Shown here piece by piece: positions 57,085 through 64,000 of a stretch of DNA of 64,000 nt; within the stretch, counting starts at the first letter, position 1; the number at the start of each line of letters is the position of its first letter. Origin of the DNA: Humulus lupulus. Its lineage: Eukaryota; Streptophyta; Magnoliopsida; Rosales; Cannabaceae. The notes below the pieces were generated by a model. That model ran no database searches. It was not told where the DNA came from and worked only from the letters and a program-made list of their open reading frames with translations. The translations under genes and the position numbers were made by a program. The stretch lies in NCBI RefSeq assembly GCF_963169125.1, contig NC_084793.1, forward strand, positions 141,276,297-141,340,296, in the 5' to 3' direction.

Positions 57085-57480
57085 GAGCATGTCTGCTTCT
57101 GGAGCTGAAACTTGCAATGGCCATGGAGCTTGCCATGCATTATTCTGTGAGATCCGGAGTTGGAGCCTGCGAAGCAAGGCTTACAACGGTCGCGGATCTT
57201 GCCATCTTTTGCCTCGCGGGACCCGGAGCTGGAGCTTGCGATGCAGAGCTTTACAGCGATCACGGGTCTTGCCATCTTTTGCCTTGCGGGACCCGGAGCT
57301 GGAGCTTGCGAAGCATAGCTCTACAGTGCTCGCGGATCTTGCCATCTTTTGCCTCGCGGGACTCGGAGCTGGAGCTTGCGATGCAGAGCTTTACAGCGAT
57401 CACGGGTCTTGCCATCTTTCGTCTTCCGAGACCCGGAGCTGGAGCTTGCGAAGCAAAGCTCTACAGCGATCGCGGAGAAT
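57085..57480. repeat. 70-bp tandem repeat array in the Tat 3' region
   Basis: About five to six units with 70-bp spacing, seen from the core GGAGCTTGCGAAGCA / GATGCAGAGC at about 57172, 57241, 57311, 57381 and 57451. Two variants alternate (AAGCATAGCTCTACAG and ATGCAGAGCTTTACAG), giving a 140-bp higher-order period. Frames that run through the array exist only because 70-bp units shift frame in a regular way. Such arrays are known in the 3' regions of Tat elements. Confidence 0.88.
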
Positions 57481-58029
57481 TCTGTAAAGGACTTGTCAGG
57501 GAGTTGGGGGTGTTTTGGCGTAGCTCTATGAACGTGCCTCAACCCCCAGTCCCGTCCATCGCTGGGCTACACAGGAGATAATTTTCATGATACATAATGG
57601 CAGGCATTTCCATGGAAATTTTCACATAAGCACATAATGCACATATGACACGTAATGCAAGCATGTTCATGGCAACATATAAACCTAAGCTTAACAATTT
57701 AAACATTTCGAGCAATTTAAAAATTTCAAACACAATGCTAGCACATACGTGGTGTTCTGTGTACGTTTTGTTCAAGGGGCGTATGGCTATGCCTTAGCCA
57801 TGTATACCCCCCAAGTGAGCGTGGGGTCCGGACGTCTCCGGACCGCGTGGTCACTTGTTAAAACGCAGCTTTGAACATAGGGATAAAAAGTGCAGTAAAA
57901 GCGGAGTGAATCTCTCCGTGTTTCATTAAATTAGCCTGCTAGGCGTGAGTTTTACAACGGGGAGGATTATTTCCACATTTTTCACTTTTGCAAATTTCAC
58001 CGAGGACTTCCGACTGGATGGTCCGGGGC
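57481..58029. other. Spacer between repeat array and pol end
   Basis: Untranslated part of the Tat element. Contains GTATACCCCCCAAG near 57803, a phrase similar to the polypurine tract before the LTR (ACCCCCCAAGG), which could be a second, internal polypurine tract. No gene. Confidence 0.5.
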
Positions 58030-61000
58030 CTATTGGTAGTAACGGCGGAGGTGCTCCGCGTTCCAGGCGCGCGGGACTTTAGATCCGTCGAGTCTCTTTA
58101 AGTGATACGTCCCATGGCCCACTTTTTCTTGGACTTCGTAGGGGCCTTCCCAGTTGGGCCCGAGGACTCCTACTCCCGGATCCTGCGTAGCAGGAAATAC
58201 TCTCCGTAGGACAAGATCCCCAACTTCGAATGTACGGCTCTGGACTCTCGTGTTAAAGTGTCGGGCTATCTTGCCTTGGTACATTTTTAGTTGGACCTGC
58301 GACTGCTCCCGGAGCTCTTCGATCATGTCCAAGGACTCCTGGAGAAGGGCATGGTTCCGGGTAGGATCGTAGGTATCTTGCCTGTGAGAGGGGATCATAG
58401 CTTCTACTGGGATGACGGCCTCGCAACCGAAGGTCATGGAATAAGGCGTGTGCCCCGTCGAAGTTCTCTCTGTTGTGCGATAGGCCCAAAGTACTCACGG
58501 AAGTTCTTCCGGCCAGTGAGCCTTGCAGGCTTGGAGTTTTTCCTTCAACGTGGTCTTTAATATTTTGTTTACAGCTTCCACTTGCCCATTAGCCTGGGGT
58601 CTGGCGACTGCGGAAAAGCTTTTGATAATTCCATGCGAAGCACAGAAGTTCGTGAAGTGTTCACTGTCAAACTGCTTTCCGTTGTCGGACACAATTTTCC
58701 GTGGAAGCCCAAAACGACACACTATATTCCTGATGACAAAATCCAGTGCTTTTTTAGATGTGACCGTGTTCATAGGTTCAGCTTCAGCCCATTTGGTGAA
58801 GTAGTCTACCGCGACTATGGCGTAATTCACTCCACCCTTTCCAGTTGGGAGGGAACCTACTAGGTCAATGCCCCAAACGGCGAACGGCCAGGGGCTGGTC
58901 ATTAGGGTAATTTCTGTAGGCGGCGCTCGCGGAACCTTGGCGTACCTTTGGCACTGCTCACATTTCCTGACATAATCCACACAATCCTTCTTCATGGTGG
59001 GCCAGAAGTATCCTTGTCGAAGGATCTTTTTGGAGAGGCTCAGCCCGGAGGTATGATCGCCACAGAAGCCTCCGTGAATCTCATGGATGATGGTGCTGAC
59101 TTCGGTTCCAGCAACACACCTAAGGAAGGGTATGGACAACCCCCTGCGGTAAAGCTTTCCATCCATAACCACGTATCGGGGAGCTTGATATTGGAGCTTC
59201 CTTGCGTCAGCTTTATCAGTGGGGAGCTCTCTGGTGGTGAGAAATCTGAGGATGGGTCCTATCCAGGAGTGGGAATGGTCGATGATGGCGTTTATCCTTC
59301 GTGTCTCAGTACTGGGGGCTTCTAAGTGCCCGATGGGGACTAAGCCATACTGTTCAATCTCCGGGTCCGTTGCAAGCTTGGCCAGCGTGTCCGCGAGTGA
59401 GTTCTGGTCCCGGGGGACCTGGCGGATTTGGTAGCCTTTGAAATGCTGCAGTAGGTCGCGGGAGAGAGACACGTAGGCAGCCATCCTTTCGCCTTTCGTC
59501 TGGTATTCCCCGGATATTTGGTTTACCACAAGTAGGGAGTCGCTGTATACTTCGATTTTTTGGGCTCCGACTTCTCTGGCCAGCCGTAACCCAGCTAACA
59601 TGGCTTCGTGTTCTGCCTCGTTGTTGGATGCTGGGAACGCGAAACGGATGGCGCTCTGGAGCTGATGCCCTTGGGGAGATATTAGGATGACCCCCGCTCC
59701 GGCTCCTTTTTCATTTGAGGCTCCGTCTACATAGACCTTCCAGGTTGGAAGTTCCGGGACAGGATCTTCCGGGAGGTCATTCATTCCCGAGCATTCCACA
59801 ATAAAGTCCGTGAGAGCTTGACCTTTTATGGAAACACGTGGTTGGTAGTGGACGTCGAACTGGCTCAGTTCCATGGCCCACTTAAGCAATCTGCCAGAAG
59901 ACTCGGGCTTCTGCAGGACTTTTCGGAGAGGGTGGTTGGTGAGTACTTTGATGGTGTGCGCCTGGAAATATGGCCTCAGCTTCCGTGAAGCAATCAGCAA
60001 GCAGAGGGAGAGTTTCTCGATCATCGAATATCTGGACTCGGCGTCCAATAACCTCTTGCTTACGTAATACACAGGGAGCTGGATACGGCCATCTTCCCGG
60101 ACGAGAGCGGCACTCACTGCGTGCTCAGTCACAGCTAAGTATAAGAACAACGCCTCTCCTTCGACAGGTTTGGACAGAATGGGAGCTCGGGTTAAATTTT
60201 CTTTGAGGTGTTGGAAGGCTGCTTCGCATTCGGGGGTCCACTCGAACTTCTTGTTTCCTCGCAACACATTGAAGAAGGGGATACACTTGTCAGTGGCCTT
60301 GGATACGAAGCGGCTGAGAGCAGCTATCCTTCCGGTAACGCTCTGGACATCCTTATGTTTCCGGGGGGAAGGCATATCTATGAACGCCTTTATTTTCTCA
60401 GGGTTGGCTTCCACTCCGCGGGAGCTGACAATGAAACCGAGGAACTTCCCAGACGAGACCCCGAAAGTACATTTCTTTGGATTTAGTTTCATCCCGTACT
60501 TTCGGATCACGGCGAAAGCTTCCTCAAGGTTGTCACTGTGGTCCCCGGAGGTCTTGGACTTTACCAACATGTCGTCCACGTACACCTCCATGTTCCTCCC
60601 CAGTTGGTCCTTGAACATTCTGTTTACCAGACGCTGGTACGTCGCCCCAGCATTCTTCAAACCGAAAGGCATGACCACGTAACAGTAGACACCCTTGTCC
60701 GTGAGGAAGCTGGTGTGTTCCTGGTCCGCGACATGCATCTTGATCTGGTTGTATCCGGAGTACGCATCCATGAAGGATAAGAGTTCGTACCCGGAAGTAG
60801 CGTCTACCATCTGATCGATTCGCGGGAGAGGGAAACAATCTTTCGGGCAGGCCTTGTTTAGGTCCGTGAAGTCAATGCACATTCTCCAGGACCCATCGGG
60901 TTTCGGGACCAGAACTGGGTTGGCCAACCACACGGGATAGTGCGACTCCTGGAGAAAGCCTATGGACATCAATTTGTCCACTTCAGCTTTGACGGCTTCG

Positions 61001-63660
61001 GCTCTCACTGGGTCCAGCGGCCTCCTCTTTTGGCGAATTGGAGTTGCAGATGGGTCTATGTTGAGTGCGTGGCACGCAACATTGGGATTAATCCCTGTCA
61101 TATCAGCGTGGCACCATGCCAGGATATCCTGATTATCCTTCACAGTGGCCACGATCTTATCTCGAACGGCCGACGGCAGGTTTTTCCCCACCTGAATGAC
61201 CTTGGTGGGTTCTCCCGGGTTGAGGATCACCTCTTCGACTTCCTCCATTGGCTCTATTGCTTTCTCGATTCCCACTCTTGGGTCGAGTTCGTCAAAGTAT
61301 GCCTCCTGAGCACCCCCAGTTTCTGGCAATTCTTCCGCCAAAGGAATGGCAGCAAACGTCTCTTGGACCGTGTAGATGGATCGGACGGAGACGTTATAAC
61401 AGCTCCGTGCACTTCTTTGGTCTCCTCGGAGGGTGCCAATACGCCCATCGTCGCACGGAAACTTCAAACATAAGTGGCGTATCGAGGTTATGGCCCCACA
61501 ATCGATCAGGACCGGTCGGCCTAAGATGGCATTATACGCCGTGGGGCAGTCGACCACCACGAATGTGCTATGCTTGAAGGCACAAGCGTCGCTTTCTCCT
61601 CTGAGGGTGACTGGCAGTTGAATTTTTCCTAATGGCATGAGTGCGTCCCCATTGAAACCTTGAAGCTGGATGGGGCATGGGGCCAGGTCTGTCTCGGTCA
61701 ATCCGATCGTGTGGAAGGCCGCTTTGAAGAGGATGTTCACGGAGCTTTCGTTATCGACCAAGATCCGTGAGACCTTCTTATTGGCAATCTGGGCTTCCAC
61801 CACGAGGGGATCGTTGTGGGGGAAGTGCACATGTTGAGCATCGTCCTCCGTGAAGGTGATGGGAAGATCCATCATTCGGGGACGTTGAGCAGGTGATTGA
61901 ACCAAGGCGCACATCTCCTCGGCGTGCTCTAACTCCCTCAAGTACCTCTTCTGGGAGTTGCGGGTGCTTCCGGAAAGGTGTGGTCCTCCGGAAATGGTGG
62001 CGACGTGTCCGTCAACGGGTGGCGGAGCAAGGCCGGGCGGATATGGGTTGCCTGGTCCTGGAGCCAACAAGGCAATGGGCACCGGAGCGGGTGGAGCAGG
62101 AAGTGCGGGGAACTGAGACCCGGGAGCTTGGGGGTGACCGGCTCCAGGAGCGCTAGCGGCCCCCCTCTGTCCCGGGGAATATGCAGCTCCGTGAACTATC
62201 CCCTGTCCGGGATAGATAATGGGTATCCTCACCCACTGACCGAGGTGTCCCGCTCTTGCCAGGGACTCGATCTCATCCTTCAGCTGAAGGCACTCATTCG
62301 TGGTGTGCCCCACGTCTCCGTGGAACTCACACCTCTTATTGGAGTCTCGCGGACGCCTTCCTCCGTGAGACACTTTCGGGGGCTTCCTGTAGTTGACCAT
62401 ATTACAGGTCGCCCGATAGACATTCTCTCGCGAGTCTATCAAACTGGTATATTCCGTGAACTTGGGCTCATAGTCCTTCCGGGGTTTCTTTGAATGGTCT
62501 CCTCGGTTGGAGTTTCTTCCGCTTCGTTTGCTCCGCGATTGGCTCAAATTTCGTTCTGGGGCTTCCGCTTGCGGCTGCGGCATGCCAGGAGCGATACTAC
62601 ATCCGGTTTGTACTGCTCCGTACCCAGAGAAATGGGTTTGACTCGGCGTCTGAGCAGACGCGGAAGGCCCATACACACTTGGAGTGAGTCGGGCTCCTGG
62701 AAGCGTGAGGGCTGGTGCGGGAGCTTGCGAAGCAAAGCTCGGCGCAGTCACGGAAGGCGTTGGAGCCGGGGGAACTCCAAAGGCCTGCTGGTAGGCATCC
62801 TCAAGGTTGATGATTCCCTGAGCTTTTGACATGAATTCGGACAGCGTTTCTGCCCGTCTCCTTTGCATTTCCCCCCATAGCAGGGAGCCGACAGTAAGGC
62901 CCGATTGAAGGGCGATCAGCTTCATGTCATCGCTGACCTTGGTTTTTGCAGCAGCTTCCGTCATTCTCTGAATGAAAGCTTTGAGGTTCTCAGTGGGTTG
63001 CTGTTTGATGTTGGTTAAGGAACTAACCTCCATGTCGTGGTCGCGGGCAGCAATAAACTGCCTCCTAAACGCGGACTGTAGCTCCTTCCAACTGTGGATT
63101 GATCCGGGAGCTAATCTTTTCCACCAGTCCTCCGCGGACTTGGTAAGGGTGAGTGAGAAGCACATGCATTTGGCGTCCTCACTGACACGCGCCACTTGCA
63201 TCATTTTATTGTATTTAGCTAGGTGGGTACGCGGGTCTGTCCTCCCATCATATAATTCTATGTGAGGCATTTTGAAGTTATCCGGGAGGGACGTTTCCGC
63301 GATCCTCCTAATACATGGTTCCGGGTCTTCCTCCTCAGAGTCTGACAGGGCCCCACTTTGCTTCCGGACCAGCTTGGTCAAGGCAGCAATCTGTTCCTCG
63401 AGCCTCTTCGTATCACTTTCCGGGAGGTCACGTCCCCGGAGCTTGTCATTAATATGATTTCGGAGGTCATCTCCGCGAGGCCGGGCCTTTTCTCCTTTGG
63501 CCTTTTCATACTTGGCCTCCAACCTTCTTCTTAGGTCCACCGTGGACCAGCTATCTTCGGAGTGCGAGTTCGCAGCCCGACCGTCCTGGTTGACGGAATC
63601 ACTGGGGCGGTTGTTCCTTCCCCTAGGCCTGGGTGCCTTAGCACCGGGCCCTTTAGGCAC
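58030..63660 (-). pseudogene. Tat-lineage gag-pol polyprotein, one in-frame stop
   Basis: Open for 1,721 codons from 63660 to 58498, then TGA at 58497-58495, then open again in the same frame to 58030. Residue 1 is a GTG, not a true start; gag begins further upstream. Order: gag core (about 125-280, [33 protein letters not shown]), a [14 protein letters not shown] zinc motif (about 447), protease [12 protein letters not shown] (about 634; the usual DNG/DSG is DNE), RT with [15 protein letters not shown] and YVDDMLVKS (about 1026), RNase H (about 1165-1275), and a second, plant-type RNase H (about 1307-1430: [31 protein letters not shown]). Integrase follows, with zinc module H-H-CEQC and D (WGIDLVG), D (SDNGKQF), E (GQVEAVN) intact. 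The C-terminal part with VLWAYRTTERTSTGHTPYS comes after the stop. Two RNase H domains are the hallmark of the Tat lineage. Confidence 0.93.
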
Positions 63661-64000
63661 AGAGTGCCCCCTTGGGGCTGAAGGACGTCTGGGATTAGGA
63701 GCGCCAGAGACCTTCTGCGCGCGGGGGGGGGGGGCAGTCGGCCTGGTGATTCACGCCTTTAGGAGGTGCAGGGGCGTCAGCGCGCACAGGCTCTCCAACT
63801 TTTTCTTTGCCCTTGTTAGGGGCGGCTTTGGATGGTCCAGCAGCGGCTGGATCTGGCATGGGGGCATCAGCACCACCTAGAACAGAGGCATCCTCGTCCG
63901 AGTCGCCTAGATCTCCGAACTTACTTTGGAGGCGCTCCATCATGCGTTGCATTCTTTCGGAGACGCGCTCCTGCTCAGCAAGCTTGGCCTTAGTGGCCAC
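63661..64000 (-). pseudogene. Tat gag N-terminal part, frameshift at a G run
   Basis: From the right edge to 63735 the minus strand reads a helical, charged segment (EQERVSERMQRMMERLQSKF) and an Ala/Pro-rich linker. At the 12-base G run (63723-63734) the frame changes. Downstream of it the polyprotein frame ([15 protein letters not shown]) is in a different phase. One base more or less in the run would join both parts into one gag. The frame runs off the window at 64000. Confidence 0.8.

Noticed and set aside
57085..57480. CRISPR-like array
   Set aside because: Units are contiguous 70-bp tandem repeats without unique spacers, in a plant retrotransposon.
56948..57581. Repetitive open frames of up to 179 codons
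   Set aside because: Read-through of the 70-bp tandem repeat array; several frames are open at once, so this is not evidence of coding.
58523..63880. Many plus-strand frames opposite the Tat gag-pol
   Set aside because: They are antisense shadows of the polyprotein, with no independent motifs.

Overview
This is a stretch of plant (eudicot-type) nuclear genome, almost entirely made of transposable elements, with one recognisable single-copy host gene. The evidence for a plant is the host gene, which reads as the chloroplast-division protein PDV2 with one GT-AG intron, and the plant-specific retroelement lineages: Ty1/copia, L1-type LINE with DUF4283/zinc-knuckle ORF1, Tekay-type chromovirus, Athila and Tat. 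I cannot fix the genus from sequence alone.

Layout. 1-16160: a Ty1/copia element on the + strand (5' LTR right part 1-335, 3' LTR 13853-15709). Its long untranslated leader is split by about 7.26 kb of a second, inverted and permuted copy of the same family. This gives a near-perfect palindrome of more than 13 kb, with arms at 1153-7718 and 8107-14690. Both copies are dead, and both have most of gag replaced by a small heptapeptide-coding minisatellite. 16160-17362: start of another copia element on the minus strand (gag fragment, PBS, about 800-bp LTR). 17386-20201: three AT-rich Helitron-like non-autonomous elements. 20488-22133: a fold-back, Mutator-like element with an 8-bp target-site duplication. 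22327-24367: PDV2 (minus). 24490-25237: another degraded Helitron relative, ending close upstream of PDV2. 25850-30600: an almost full-length LINE on the minus strand with few disabling lesions.

31466-43590: nested Tekay-like Ty3/gypsy elements. A minus-strand 3' LTR with integrase-chromodomain is broken at 35558 by + strand LTRs, the second of which leads a gag-protease-RT carrying stop codons but no frameshift. 43590-44653: minus-strand LTR debris, then a gag-like remnant with a PBS and a very short putative LTR. 45409-46505: a long-TIR DNA element. 47196-50695: 5' part of an Athila element. At 50695 Athila is interrupted by a large Tat-lineage element on the minus strand that runs past the right edge. 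Its 3' LTR is 50696-51581, and its gag-pol (58030-64000) has two RNase H domains and is close to intact.

The most interesting object is the 6.4 kb between the Tat pol and its 3' LTR. It holds an oppositely transcribed gene (52798-56491) whose four visible exons are all open and joined by three short introns with compatible phases. A TATA box lies upstream and 70-bp tandem repeats lie beyond its end. Tat elements are known to carry antisense extra ORFs. An intact, multiply spliced one of more than 1,100 codons, in an element with a nearly intact polyprotein, suggests it has been kept by selection. The second notable object is the copia palindrome, whose inserted copy is circularly permuted relative to a normal element.
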